Below, in pieces: positions 9,678 through 16,806 of a stretch of 64,000 nt of DNA (the stretch's first letter is position 1; the number at the start of each line of letters is the position of its first letter). This DNA is from Acidobacteriota bacterium (GTDB taxonomy: Bacteria > Acidobacteriota > Blastocatellia > Pyrinomonadales > Pyrinomonadaceae). The notes beneath the pieces are model-generated. The model was given only the letters and a program-made list of their open reading frames with translations, had not been told where the DNA came from and made no database searches. The stretch spans positions 62,001 to 126,000 of the forward strand of contig JAHBSJ010000008.1 of the NCBI GenBank assembly GCA_019639155.1, given 5' to 3'. The position numbers were made by a program, and so were the translations under genes.

Positions 9678-10163
9678 ATGATCGAGATTGAAGACCTTAC
9701 CCGCGAAGAATCGATCGAACTGCTTGAATCGATCGGCTACGGGCACCTTGCGTGTTGTACTAATGACCGGCCCTACGTTGTTCCGGTGCATTATGCGTTC
9801 ACCAATGAGAAAGCGTATATCTACACAACAGAAGGAAAGAAATCAGATGTAATTAAGGCTAACCCCAATGTTTGCCTGCAGGTAGAGGACGTCGCGACAA
9901 ATCGGGACTGGCTAAGCGTGATCGTCGAAGGGAAAGCCGAACGCGTTGGCCCGGGCGAAGAACGGGACCTCGTGATCGCACTCATTTCAAAGATAAATCC
10001 CACCTTTACACCTGCGGTCAGCATAAGATGGCTGGACAATTGGGTTCGCGAAAATGTCGAAGTAATATTTCGCATCGTTCCGGAAAATATCAGCGGACGT
10101 CGCGGCGTTGACCGTACCGACAAGCCCTTCGCACCCCAGCCTCAAGATCTGGAACCAAACTAG
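9678..10163 (+). CDS. Pyridoxamine 5'-phosphate oxidase-like flavin-binding protein
   Basis: The protein has 161 residues. The pattern LESIGYGHLACCTNDRPYVVPVHYAF followed by IYTTEGKKSDVIKANPNVCLQV matches small PNPOx-like split-barrel proteins that bind FMN, F420 or haem and often reduce or sense small molecules. The ATG at 9678 is chosen because GGAGG lies 11 nt upstream and the preceding in-frame stretch is uncharacteristic. It is transcribed away from the usp gene; the 146-bp spacer could hold both promoters. Substrate is unknown. Confidence 0.85.
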   Translation: MIEIEDLTREESIELLESIGYGHLACCTNDRPYVVPVHYAFTNEKAYIYTTEGKKSDVIKANPNVCLQVEDVATNRDWLSVIVEGKAERVGPGEERDLVIALISKINPTFTPAVSIRWLDNWVRENVEVIFRIVPENISGRRGVDRTDKPFAPQPQDLEPN

Positions 10164-10696
10164 CCGGGAGCCGACAACTGCGAATTTTTTCTAATTCTAT
10201 TCGTTGAGATCGCGAAAATTCCCGCATCAGAACGAAGATCTCAGAAAGGTTCTTCGGCACTTTTTCCGCCAATTTGACGGGAAATCACAAAAATCAAGCA
10301 AATTCGGTTTAGGCACGCAAAGTGCAGTGAAGGTATATCGGCAAGGTCAGGTATCTCGCTGATGGCCCGAATGATATTTGGCTGTCAAATACCGAGTTTT
10401 CCTTTACGCCTTGCAGAGTATTTCGGCAGCGTCGAATTGTTCGCCGATGTCGAAAAATGAGGACCGCGGGTCTTACGAAGGGGAAAATGCGCCGACCCCC
10501 CCGAATGAGACTTGGCGGTCCTCTCAATTGCGGGAAATTTCGCAATGCGGGATGAGTTAGAGCGAAAAACATCGCGCCGGTTTAAGGGCATCCATTGAAA
10601 AACAAAGGGGTTTGCTGCGGCACAGTGTTTGCCGTTTAGCATTTGCGGCCGGTGAGGCAAAGGCCGGCCGAGTTGAAAAGCGGAACGGAGGAAAAT
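10164..10696. other. 533-bp non-coding stretch before the small membrane protein gene
   Basis: No reading frame here has a start, ribosome site and convincing composition. The only structured signal recognised is a sigma-54-like element at 10311-10326. The remaining 370 bp would be an unusually long 5' leader or could encode a small RNA. No terminator-like hairpin was recognised. Confidence 0.5.
10311..10326 (+). promoter_or_regulatory. Sigma-54-like promoter
   Basis: AGGCACG-N4-GTGCA resembles TGGCACG-N4-TTGCA. The invariant GG (10312-10313) and GC (10324-10325) are separated by exactly 10 nt, the defining spacing. Predicted start is about 10337. The downstream reading frame at 10697 is the first gene reached. 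It is an interesting match because a sigma-54 activator is encoded 3 kb away, but short motifs occur by chance. Confidence 0.35.
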
Positions 10697-10969
10697 ATGA
10701 CGCCTAAATTTTACGGATATCTTTGGTTAGCATTTGCGGTGATCGCCGCATTATCTCTTGTCGCGGCCGGCTTCAGCCTACTAACGTGGGTTGTTGTGGG
10801 CTTTGTCGCATTCGGCATGATCTGGGCCGGGATGATATGCGTCCTTCCCGGAATGTCGGGTCATTCGCACGAAGCTCCAGTAGCCGAGCGGGAGGAGAGA
10901 CGTGAATCCGTAAGAGAGGCGGTTTCCACCGTTCACGCGGGCGGCTTTGCGAAATACAGGTCCGTTTGA
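10697..10969 (+). CDS. Small two-helix membrane protein
   Basis: The protein has 90 residues. Two hydrophobic helices (about residues 5-24 and 27-47) are followed by a polar tail beginning GHSHEAPVAEREERRESV. The ATG at 10697 has a strong GGAGG 6 nt upstream. I do not recognise the family. The tail is His- and Glu-rich and probably cytoplasmic or periplasmic depending on topology. It is preceded by a long leader with a sigma-54-like element, and it converges with mnmE across a hairpin. Confidence 0.7.
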   Translation: MTPKFYGYLWLAFAVIAALSLVAAGFSLLTWVVVGFVAFGMIWAGMICVLPGMSGHSHEAPVAEREERRESVREAVSTVHAGGFAKYRSV

Positions 10970-11062
10970 TCTGTAAGGCCGCTGATCAACATTGCGATGA
11001 GCGGGCCGCGGTACAAACGTTTCTGGCTGTGCCGCACCAATGCCGACAGCATCGCATCAGGA

Positions 11063-11093
11063 GCGAAGGCCGGTACCTCCTTCCGGCCTTCGC
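11063..11093. terminator. Hairpin between convergent genes
   Basis: GCGAAGGCCGG (11063-11073) and CCGGCCTTCGC (11083-11093) form a perfect 11-bp stem with a 9-nt loop, 7 bp beyond the mnmE stop. There is no T-tract on either side, so termination strength is uncertain, but the position between converging genes fits a bidirectional terminator. Confidence 0.55.
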
Positions 11094-11099
11094 CTGCGC

Positions 11100-12479
11100 T
11101 TACTTTCCGATGCAGAATGTTGAGAAGATACGCGTAAGCATATCTTCCGTGGTGGTCTCACCGGTTATCTCGCCCAAAAATCTTAGTGCATTATGAAGCC
11201 CGATCAGTACGATCTCTTCTGAAGAGCCTTCCTCCAGGCTATTTATAGACCCTTCGATCTCCTGTACACACCTATTCAGAAGGTCGTGATGCCTTGCGTC
11301 AGTTATCAGTAATCCCGACATATCAGCATTTGCGTCAGCAAAAGGCCTAAGGATCGCGGCGGCGAGATCGTCCAAGCCCTCACCGGTCTTTGCCGATATC
11401 GGCACAATGTGTGCCCGAATATCGGCAGGTTCGCTTTTGCCCGCGACCAGCCGGTCGATGTCGCTTGAGGGCTCTTTGTCTATCTTGTTGACAGCGACAA
11501 TGTATGTCAGGTCCTTCACGCTTTCAAGAATTGCCAGATCTTCATCTGTAATATCATCCGAGGCATCCATTATGACGATCACAAGATCCGCATCGGCGAG
11601 GACAGCTCGAGTGCGCTCCACACCGATCTTCTCGACGGTGTCCGTCGTTTCGCGTAAACCGGCAGTATCGATCAGCGAGATCGGCACGTCATTAATAACG
11701 ATACGTTCGTGCAGCTGGTCGCGTGTCGTCCCCGCGATGTCGGTGACGATCGCCCGTTCAGAACCGAGTAAAGCATTGAAAAGACTGGATTTACCTACAT
11801 TAGGACGGCCGGCGAGAGCAACCCGCAGCCCGTCGCGGATCAGATGCCCCGCCGCAAACGTCCCTGCAAGACGTTCACATTCATCGGCGATCGATCGGAG
11901 GCTTTCTAAAACACTGGCTGTTTGTGTTTCCGGCAGGTCATCCTCGACGAATTCGAGAGCGGATTCCAGCACGACGATGACGTTCAATAGGTCGTCTTTC
12001 AGCGGCTGCAGACGCTGCGAAAGCTCGCCCCGCATTTGCCTGACTGCCTGCCGGGCTGTCGCCGACGTTTGCGCGTCGATCAGGTCGCGTATGGCCTCGG
12101 CCTCGGCAAGATCGATGCGGCCATTCGCAAGAGCACGCAGCGTAAATTCGCCCGGTTCGGCAAGCCTGGCATCTAAGCTCAGACAAATGTCGATCACTTG
12201 CCGCAGCAGAACAGGCGAACCGTGACAGCTGATCTCGATGACATCCTCGCCGGTAAATGAATGCGGTGCTTTGAAAAATGTGATCAAAGCCTCGTCTATC
12301 GTCTCGCCGTTCGCGGGATCAGCGAGCTGCCGCAGCACTGCGGCACGCGGTTTGGGCGCAAAATCGTTTTCAACGACCAGCTTTCCGGCTATTCGGAGAG
12401 CCCCGGGACCGCTCAGCCGTATCACACCGATACCGCTGCGACCCGTCGGTGTTGCAAGTGCGACGATAGTATCAGCCAT
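11100..12479 (-). CDS. mnmE: tRNA uridine-5-carboxymethylaminomethyl modification GTPase MnmE
   Basis: The protein has 459 residues, the family's usual length. It has the N-terminal formyl-THF-binding domain (ADTIVALATPTGRSGIG), a helical domain, and a GTPase domain with G1 GRPNVGKS, G2/G3 DTAGLRET, G4 NKID, and the invariant C-terminal CIGK. With MnmG it modifies the wobble uridine of certain tRNAs. The ATG at 12479 matches the conserved N-terminus. It overlaps the intI stop by 8 nt (ATGGCTGA), so translation may be coupled to intI. In many bacteria mnmE follows jag directly in this operon; here about 4.8 kb of integron separates them. mnmG is not in the window. Confidence 0.97.
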   Translation of the reverse strand: MADTIVALATPTGRSGIGVIRLSGPGALRIAGKLVVENDFAPKPRAAVLRQLADPANGETIDEALITFFKAPHSFTGEDVIEISCHGSPVLLRQVIDICLSLDARLAEPGEFTLRALANGRIDLAEAEAIRDLIDAQTSATARQAVRQMRGELSQRLQPLKDDLLNVIVVLESALEFVEDDLPETQTASVLESLRSIADECERLAGTFAAGHLIRDGLRVALAGRPNVGKSSLFNALLGSERAIVTDIAGTTRDQLHERIVINDVPISLIDTAGLRETTDTVEKIGVERTRAVLADADLVIVIMDASDDITDEDLAILESVKDLTYIVAVNKIDKEPSSDIDRLVAGKSEPADIRAHIVPISAKTGEGLDDLAAAILRPFADANADMSGLLITDARHHDLLNRCVQEIEGSINSLEEGSSEEIVLIGLHNALRFLGEITGETTTEDMLTRIFSTFCIGK

Positions 12480-13431
12480 CAAGCGGACTTCTTACAAAAT
12501 TCTTCTTTTGCATAACGTGGGTATATATCTGCGTTGTTCTGACATCTTTATGGCCCAGCAATTCCTGAACAGTGCGAATGTCGTAGTGATCTTCTAATAG
12601 ATGTGTGGCGAAACTGTGACGAAAGCTGTGACAATTTGCGTGCTTAGAGATATTCAGTTTCGACATCGCGCGTTTTACCGCCTGCTGGACGGTGCTTTCC
12701 GCAGTGTGGTGCCGCCTGACCACGCCGTCATCTTTGGATGGTGAGAGCTTTGCCGACGGGAAGACATAGGCCCATGCAAACTCCTTATCCGCGTTACGGT
12801 ATTTGCGGGCAAGTGCATACGGTAGCAGAACCGAACCGAAACCTCGAGCGACATCCTGCCGATGGATAAGCCGTACGTGTTCGATATGATCTCGCAGGTC
12901 TTCAATGATCCCATTTGGCAACACAGTCGTTCGGTCTTTTCCACCTTTCCCGTCGCGAACGACGATATGCCCGCTGCCGAATTCAATATCCTTGACCCTG
13001 AGTCTTAGTGCTTCGGTTAGACGAAGCCCGCTTCCGTAAAGCAGGCTGACAATGATCCTTACCGAACCGTCGAGCTCGCTGATGATCGCTTTTGCCTCTT
13101 CGCGTGTAAACACGGCCGGAAGCCGCGGCGGGCGTTTCGCCCTTAGAACACCGTCGATGAGCGGAAGATCGATTCCCAGCACCTGTTTATAGAGAAAGAG
13201 GATCGCATTGAATGCGACATTCTGTGTGGAGGCCGCGACGTTCTTCTCAACCGCCAAATGCGTCAAATAAGCTCTGATCTCATCGACACCCATTTCCCTC
13301 GGGTGCCTTTTGCCGTTGTAGATGATAAATTCGCGGATATACGCGGCGTACGCTCGCTCAGTCTTGTGACTCATGTGCTTCAATCGAATGAGGTTACGCA
13401 CTTGATCAAGTAGTTTCGGAGCATCCGGCAT
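12472..13431 (-). CDS. intI: Integron integrase (IntI-type tyrosine recombinase)
   Basis: The protein has 319 residues. It has the N-terminal core-binding domain beginning PKLLDQVRNLIRLKHMS and a catalytic domain with the tetrad Arg137, His268, Arg271, His294 and nucleophile Tyr303. Between them residues about 196-245 (GFGSVLLPYALARKY, then AWAYVFPSAKLS, then RRHHTAES) form the extra patch found in integron integrases but not in XerCD. The ending HVMQKKNFVRSPLDG is also IntI-like. It recombines attI with attC, inserting single-stranded cassettes. The ATG at 13431 matches the family N-terminus. A predicted promoter puts the transcript start at 13435, so the mRNA is nearly leaderless, consistent with no Shine-Dalgarno. 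It is divergent from a cassette array and appears intact. Confidence 0.96.
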   Translation of the reverse strand: MPDAPKLLDQVRNLIRLKHMSHKTERAYAAYIREFIIYNGKRHPREMGVDEIRAYLTHLAVEKNVAASTQNVAFNAILFLYKQVLGIDLPLIDGVLRAKRPPRLPAVFTREEAKAIISELDGSVRIIVSLLYGSGLRLTEALRLRVKDIEFGSGHIVVRDGKGGKDRTTVLPNGIIEDLRDHIEHVRLIHRQDVARGFGSVLLPYALARKYRNADKEFAWAYVFPSAKLSPSKDDGVVRRHHTAESTVQQAVKRAMSKLNISKHANCHSFRHSFATHLLEDHYDIRTVQELLGHKDVRTTQIYTHVMQKKNFVRSPLDG

Positions 13432-13498
13432 ATTTTGCTTGATAATATGACACTTCCCGTGTATTATCAACGGTGTTATTGTTAATCAATAGTTATTT
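13432..13498 (+). other. attI recombination site (approximate extent)
   Basis: This is the spacer between intI and the first cassette. The crossover lies at G13492-TT, fixed by comparing the two copies of cassette A: upstream of that G the copies differ, downstream they are identical. Three GTTA/GTTAT motifs between 13474 and 13497 may be integrase-binding boxes. The outer limit is a guess and overlaps the bidirectional promoter. Confidence 0.65.
13439..13470. promoter_or_regulatory. Palindromic bidirectional promoter (PintI and Pc)
   Basis: On the plus strand TTGATA (13439-13444), a 17-bp spacer and TATTAT (13462-13467) give a start near 13474, reading into the cassettes. On the minus strand TTGATA (13470-13465), a 17-bp spacer and TATTAT (13447-13442) give a start near 13435, reading intI. 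The two promoters are mirror images sharing the 9-bp arms TTGATAATA and TATTATCAA, so polymerase can occupy only one orientation at a time. The inner CAC/GTG pairs extend the symmetry. Confidence 0.72.
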
Positions 13499-14247
13499 TG
13501 CCAAAGCCTGCAACCACTGATGATTGATCCGCAGCAAGTTAAAGCTGACTCCGAACGCATCATCCTTGAGGCTGGTGGACGCATTTGCGATTGGCTTCCC
13601 TTTCTCGACGATCGAACCCCACGTACTCTTGATGCAATTGTTGGCCGCGCCCTTGTTCTTAATGCAATGCTTCAAATCGCATTCAAAGCTCCAACAAACA
13701 TCATCAAAGACTGGCTCGACAACAACGGCGTTTCGGCTCACCTTTCTGCCAATGAACGCACACTGCTCGAAAAAGATAACGATGAACTGACGGCGCAGGA
13801 AACAACCGATCTGTACTGGTATATCGAATCGCTGTGGGCATTGCTGTGGGTCGGTAACCTGATCGAGGATTTGGGGTTTGACCAACCCATTCAAGACTAC
13901 ATGGCTTCTCTTTGTCCGGCCCTTCAGCACAACGAGGACGGTTCCAAATTCGCCAACAACATGAGAATTAGATCGCACGACGAATTGTTCCGAATGCTGG
14001 ATCTCTATTTCCGATTGCACTGGTGGACCCGTGATGGCCAGTTGAACGGGTACGAAACTGGAGATGTCCGGCTTGATATCATCATGGAGCGACGCAAGGC
14101 ACTTGAATGGGTATTGGATGATTCCTGCGATTGGGACAACGTCGAACTCAGTACCTAAAAGGCAAAATAACAATCGCATGCAACGGAGCCGGCGGTCGGG
14201 TCGGTTTAAAATCAACGCATCTCGCGCCGGCCCGCTGATGCGAAGCG
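13493..14247 (+). repeat. Integron cassette A, first copy
   Basis: 755-bp cassette, apparently identical to 15216-15970. The identity block runs from the G before the first TT to the GTT after the attC and stops abruptly on both sides, exactly as expected for a duplicated integron cassette. Confidence 0.92.
13520..14158 (+). CDS. DUF4272 domain protein (cassette A, first copy)
   Basis: The protein has 212 residues. The order AGGRICDWLPFLDD, RALVLNAMLQIAFKAP, WLDNNGVSAHLSANER, then WYIESLWALLWVGN and a final RLHWWTRDGQ matches the uncharacterised DUF4272 family. No signal peptide or membrane helix is present. There is no convincing ribosome site before the ATG at 13520, common in integron cassettes. 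As the first cassette it lies 46 bp from the predicted Pc start and should be the best expressed. An opposite-strand frame of similar length spans it, but its attC and homology favour the plus strand. Function is unknown. Confidence 0.85.
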   Translation: MIDPQQVKADSERIILEAGGRICDWLPFLDDRTPRTLDAIVGRALVLNAMLQIAFKAPTNIIKDWLDNNGVSAHLSANERTLLEKDNDELTAQETTDLYWYIESLWALLWVGNLIEDLGFDQPIQDYMASLCPALQHNEDGSKFANNMRIRSHDELFRMLDLYFRLHWWTRDGQLNGYETGDVRLDIIMERRKALEWVLDDSCDWDNVELST

Positions 14248-14253
14248 TTTGGT
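14165..14253 (+). other. attC site of cassette A (first copy)
   Basis: The left end ATAAC at 14167-14171 and the right end GTTTGGT after G14247 bound an imperfect palindrome: TCGCAT pairs with ATGCGA, and GAGCCGGC with GCCGGCCC near the centre. Length and unpaired bases are typical of attC hairpins recombined as single strands. Confidence 0.82.
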
Positions 14254-14261
14254 GGCTGCAG

Positions 14262-14624
14262 ATGCGATTAACAGCACGAATCCAGAATCATCCTGAACTT
14301 AGACGCGCGATGCTCTGCACAGCCGACGAGGGATGTTACATTTTCCTGTACAAGAAACTGGAAGACGGGCCGTGTGCGTACGATTACCTGCAGGAAGACA
14401 TCACAACCGCAAAACTTCAATGCTCGGAGGATTACGGTATCTCACAGGATGGCTGGACTCAGATTGCCGAGATGATACCTGGCTGCCAGCAAGATTGGAT
14501 TGAACCGGTACGTGTCGCGGGACGTTCCGAGGGAAATCCGCGTTGGGGCGAATTTGAGCGTCTCGTCAACGGTGAATGGTCGCCGATCGCCACCGAACAA
14601 TTGGATGAACGCGAGCCGGATTAG
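14262..14624 (+). CDS. Hypothetical protein of cassette B
   Basis: The protein has 120 residues and is acidic, with three Cys residues near the N-terminus and middle (AMLCTADEGCYIFLYKK, KLQCSEDYG) and repeated Trp. No signal peptide or membrane helix is seen. I do not recognise the family. The ATG at 14262 lies 14 bp inside the cassette boundary, the usual place for a cassette gene; an in-frame extension to the left would cross the attC of cassette A and is rejected. The final codons overlap the start of the attC of cassette B. Confidence 0.72.
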   Translation: MRLTARIQNHPELRRAMLCTADEGCYIFLYKKLEDGPCAYDYLQEDITTAKLQCSEDYGISQDGWTQIAEMIPGCQQDWIEPVRVAGRSEGNPRWGEFERLVNGEWSPIATEQLDEREPD

Positions 14625-14674
14625 GCTGGCTGGCTCGCTTCGCTCGGCAACGTCAACTCCCGGCCGCGTTATCC
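14600..14674 (+). other. attC site of cassette B
   Basis: Short site. GATGAACGCGAGCCGG on the left pairs with the reverse complement of CCGGCCGCGTTATC on the right, with one extra base in each arm. The centre has its own GAGCGAAGCGAGCC-like stem. Crossover is G14668-TT. Confidence 0.72.
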
Positions 14675-14693
14675 TGGACGTTCGCGGATACCC

Positions 14694-15206
14694 ATGGACA
14701 TCATCACCGGAACAATTCAGGAATGGCGACACCTTGGGTTTCATTACGATCGAGATGACGATCGTCGAATCTGGAAAATTACTGGCTCGGTTGCGGGGCT
14801 TTCGCGATTCTCCGACATTCTCCGTCGATTTGCGTCAGACCCGCGCAATGACGTCCTATTCGAGCACGAACACTATGGCCCGTACGGTTACCTCAAAATC
14901 ATAAATGTTCCTGGCGAACAAGGCTTCAACTCCAACGCAATTTACGCACCACGATGTGAATTCGCAAAACTGGCGGACCTCATCGATTTACGACTGATTA
15001 ACGCCAAGCCTGGTGCCAGCTTCGATCTTTCGGCGGACTTTGCGCCTGACTCTGAATTCGAACTTCGGTTGACTGTTGCTCCTGTTGATTTTGATCCGGG
15101 CTTGTTCGATCCATGGGTGCAACAGAAAATCAGCGAACAACGCGATGCACCCAAGCCGCCGAGCGTCGCGGATTCGAATGGACAGATCACTCCGGCGGCT
15201 GGGTGA
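14694..15206 (+). CDS. Hypothetical protein of cassette C
   Basis: The protein has 170 residues, acidic, and lacks a signal peptide or membrane segment. It contains HLGFHYDRDDDRRIWKI near the start and FEHEHYGPYGYLKI in the middle, the latter reading like a beta-rich domain. I do not recognise the family. The ATG at 14694 lies 25 bp inside the cassette. The last roughly 24 residues (from about QKISEQRDAP) are encoded by the attC itself, so the C-terminus is dictated by the recombination site. Confidence 0.72.
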   Translation: MDIITGTIQEWRHLGFHYDRDDDRRIWKITGSVAGLSRFSDILRRFASDPRNDVLFEHEHYGPYGYLKIINVPGEQGFNSNAIYAPRCEFAKLADLIDLRLINAKPGASFDLSADFAPDSEFELRLTVAPVDFDPGLFDPWVQQKISEQRDAPKPPSVADSNGQITPAAG

Positions 15207-15221
15207 TCGCTGACGTTATTT
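15135..15221 (+). other. attC site of cassette C
   Basis: The left arm AACGCGATGCACCCAAGCC and the right arm GGCTGGGTGATCGCTGACGTT are complementary, except that the left arm carries one extra G (in GATGCACC) and one extra A (in CCCAAGCC). Such extrahelical bases on one arm are the recognition feature of folded attC. Crossover is G15215-TT. Confidence 0.88.
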
Positions 15222-15970
15222 TGCCAAAGCCTGCAACCACTGATGATTGATCCGCAGCAAGTTAAAGCTGACTCCGAACGCATCATCCTTGAGGCTGGTG
15301 GACGCATTTGCGATTGGCTTCCCTTTCTCGACGATCGAACCCCACGTACTCTTGATGCAATTGTTGGCCGCGCCCTTGTTCTTAATGCAATGCTTCAAAT
15401 CGCATTCAAAGCTCCAACAAACATCATCAAAGACTGGCTCGACAACAACGGCGTTTCGGCTCACCTTTCTGCCAATGAACGCACACTGCTCGAAAAAGAT
15501 AACGATGAACTGACGGCGCAGGAAACAACCGATCTGTACTGGTATATCGAATCGCTGTGGGCATTGCTGTGGGTCGGTAACCTGATCGAGGATTTGGGGT
15601 TTGACCAACCCATTCAAGACTACATGGCTTCTCTTTGTCCGGCCCTTCAGCACAACGAGGACGGTTCCAAATTCGCCAACAACATGAGAATTAGATCGCA
15701 CGACGAATTGTTCCGAATGCTGGATCTCTATTTCCGATTGCACTGGTGGACCCGTGATGGCCAGTTGAACGGGTACGAAACTGGAGATGTCCGGCTTGAT
15801 ATCATCATGGAGCGACGCAAGGCACTTGAATGGGTATTGGATGATTCCTGCGATTGGGACAACGTCGAACTCAGTACCTAAAAGGCAAAATAACAATCGC
15901 ATGCAACGGAGCCGGCGGTCGGGTCGGTTTAAAATCAACGCATCTCGCGCCGGCCCGCTGATGCGAAGCG
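15216..15970 (+). repeat. Integron cassette A, second copy
   Basis: Second 755-bp copy of the first cassette, offset by 1723 bp. The encoded protein is identical. The flanks differ on both sides. Confidence 0.92.
15243..15881 (+). CDS. DUF4272 domain protein (cassette A, second copy)
   Basis: This is a 212-residue protein identical to that encoded at 13520-14158, and the reading frame and start context are the same. It is the fourth cassette from attI and should be more weakly transcribed by Pc than the first copy. No mutation has accumulated in either copy, which implies recent duplication by the integrase or ongoing homogenisation; an assembly artefact is less likely because the flanks differ. 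Confidence 0.85.
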   Translation: MIDPQQVKADSERIILEAGGRICDWLPFLDDRTPRTLDAIVGRALVLNAMLQIAFKAPTNIIKDWLDNNGVSAHLSANERTLLEKDNDELTAQETTDLYWYIESLWALLWVGNLIEDLGFDQPIQDYMASLCPALQHNEDGSKFANNMRIRSHDELFRMLDLYFRLHWWTRDGQLNGYETGDVRLDIIMERRKALEWVLDDSCDWDNVELST

Positions 15971-15976
15971 TTATCT
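15888..15976 (+). other. attC site of cassette A (second copy)
   Basis: Same sequence as the site at 14165-14250 up to GCGTT, then cassette D begins with ATCTGG. Crossover is G15970-TT. Confidence 0.82.
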
Positions 15977-15983
15977 GGCAAAA

Positions 15984-16322
15984 ATGAGTGACGTGAGATC
16001 CTACACACTGGACCAAGTACGTGAGGCCATACGGCGCGGTGATACCGAATACGTTCAGCGAGCGATCGACTCCGGCTTCGATCCGGACACACAGGATTTA
16101 AACCGCTGCACGCCTTTGATCTTCGCGGCGGAACATCAGAATCCCGTGATCGTAAGACTTTTACTCACTCACGGTGCTGATGCCTCGCATAAAGAATCAA
16201 ACGGATACGATGCATCGGGTGTGGCCGCATGGCACGGCGAATATAGAATGGGTGGATACACCGACGAATCAAAAGAGATACAGGCCATCTTAAAGGCACA
16301 CATCGAATCACGACACTCGTGA
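15984..16322 (+). CDS. Ankyrin-repeat protein of cassette D
   Basis: The protein has 112 residues. Two to three ankyrin repeats are visible: REAIRRGDTEYVQRAIDSGFDPD, then CTPLIFAAEHQNPVIVRLLLTHGAD, then a partial third. Ankyrin repeats mediate protein binding; single small ankyrin proteins in cassettes may be antitoxin or immunity-like partners, which is speculation. The ATG at 15984 lies 13 bp inside the cassette. No signal peptide is present. The partner and target are unknown. Confidence 0.85.
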   Translation: MSDVRSYTLDQVREAIRRGDTEYVQRAIDSGFDPDTQDLNRCTPLIFAAEHQNPVIVRLLLTHGADASHKESNGYDASGVAAWHGEYRMGGYTDESKEIQAILKAHIESRHS

Positions 16323-16565
16323 AATTGCGTCTGTATGAAGAAAGGGCGGCCACACGATTGGACGGACATGCGGGTGCTGGAGCACGTTCGCTGACAAGCC
16401 TTCGCCGGCTTCAACTCACGGGCAAGACCAACTCGCACAAGCCAGCGAACCAGGCGTTGCATTAGAGCGGGCGGCAGCGAAGGTTTTGAAGTCAACCGAT
16501 CAAAGCACCTGCCGCATGATCTTGGTCGTTTAAAACAAGTAGTAACTCGAAGTGCCGTAATCAGG
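16323..16565 (+). other. Distal end of the cassette array with a hairpin but no clear attC
   Basis: GTTCGCTGAC (16385-16394) pairs with GCCAGCGAAC (16441-16450), nine of ten bases, 6 bp before a G-TTGCAT (16456) that resembles a crossover. The left arm lacks the AAC expected of attC, so this is either a degenerate attC or a simple hairpin. No gene is seen. Confidence 0.4.
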
Positions 16566-16571
16566 TATAAT
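16566..16571 (+). promoter_or_regulatory. TATAAT -10 box before the nucleotidyltransferase pair
   Basis: A perfect TATAAT predicts a start near 16578. No good -35 is visible at 17 bp. It lies past the ATG at 16570, so it argues for translation from the ATG at 16612. A private promoter is common for toxin-antitoxin-like cassettes. Confidence 0.45.
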
Positions 16572-16611
16572 GTTGTTGATGGGAGAGGCAGAGCGGCAAA
16601 AGAGAGCGGAA

Positions 16612-16806
16612 ATGCGTCGACAGAGTGCGACCATTCGATTTACGTCGCTCGATGATCCAACGGATCCTTGGCCGGTGCGCGGATCTGACGGTTTATCGCT
16701 TGTAACTCAAATAACTCGCGATGTTTGGAATCTCGCCAAAAAGCCTTGGCCGAATTACAGACGAGCCGAACTTCCAATAAACTTTTTGCCTCATTTAGAA
16801 GATTGA
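16612..16806 (+). CDS. Small partner protein of the nucleotidyltransferase
   Basis: The protein has 64 residues (MRRQSATIRFTSLDDPTDP, ending in LPHLED), basic N-terminus, several Trp and Pro. I do not recognise the family. It overlaps the next gene by 4 nt (TTGA) and so forms a two-gene unit, like the small proteins encoded just before AbiEii/MNT-type nucleotidyltransferases. The ATG at 16612 was preferred to that at 16570 because a -10 box covers the latter. An antitoxin-like role is inference. Confidence 0.6.
   Translation: MRRQSATIRFTSLDDPTDPWPVRGSDGLSLVTQITRDVWNLAKKPWPNYRRAELPINFLPHLED

Larger units (their letters stand above)
12472..16456. mobile_element. Chromosomal integron (intI, attI and cassettes) between mnmE and jag
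   Basis: A divergent IntI gene and a run of small cassettes all pointing away from it: A (13493-14247), B (14248-14668), C (14669-15215), A copy (15216-15970) and D (from 15971). Each junction has a G-TT crossover and is preceded by an imperfect palindrome. Boundaries of cassette A are proven by its two exact copies. The right end is uncertain: no clear attC was found for D, and a nucleotidyltransferase pair continues to 17261. Confidence 0.9.

Noticed and set aside
10378..10660. Small frames on both strands between the FMN-binding and small membrane protein genes
   Set aside because: No ribosome sites, biased composition and overlapping each other.
11407..12225. 272-codon plus-strand frame opposite mnmE
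   Set aside because: Ser/Arg-rich composition typical of a complementary frame, no ribosome site, and mnmE is certain.
13432..13470. Longer IntI starting at TTG 13470
   Set aside because: It would begin inside the promoter and lacks family-like residues; ATG 13431 matches known integrase N-termini.
13493..14215. Long minus-strand frame through cassette A (and its copy at 15216-16016)
   Set aside because: Cassette genes run away from intI with attC at their 3' end, and the plus-strand product matches DUF4272; the minus frame is an antisense by-product.
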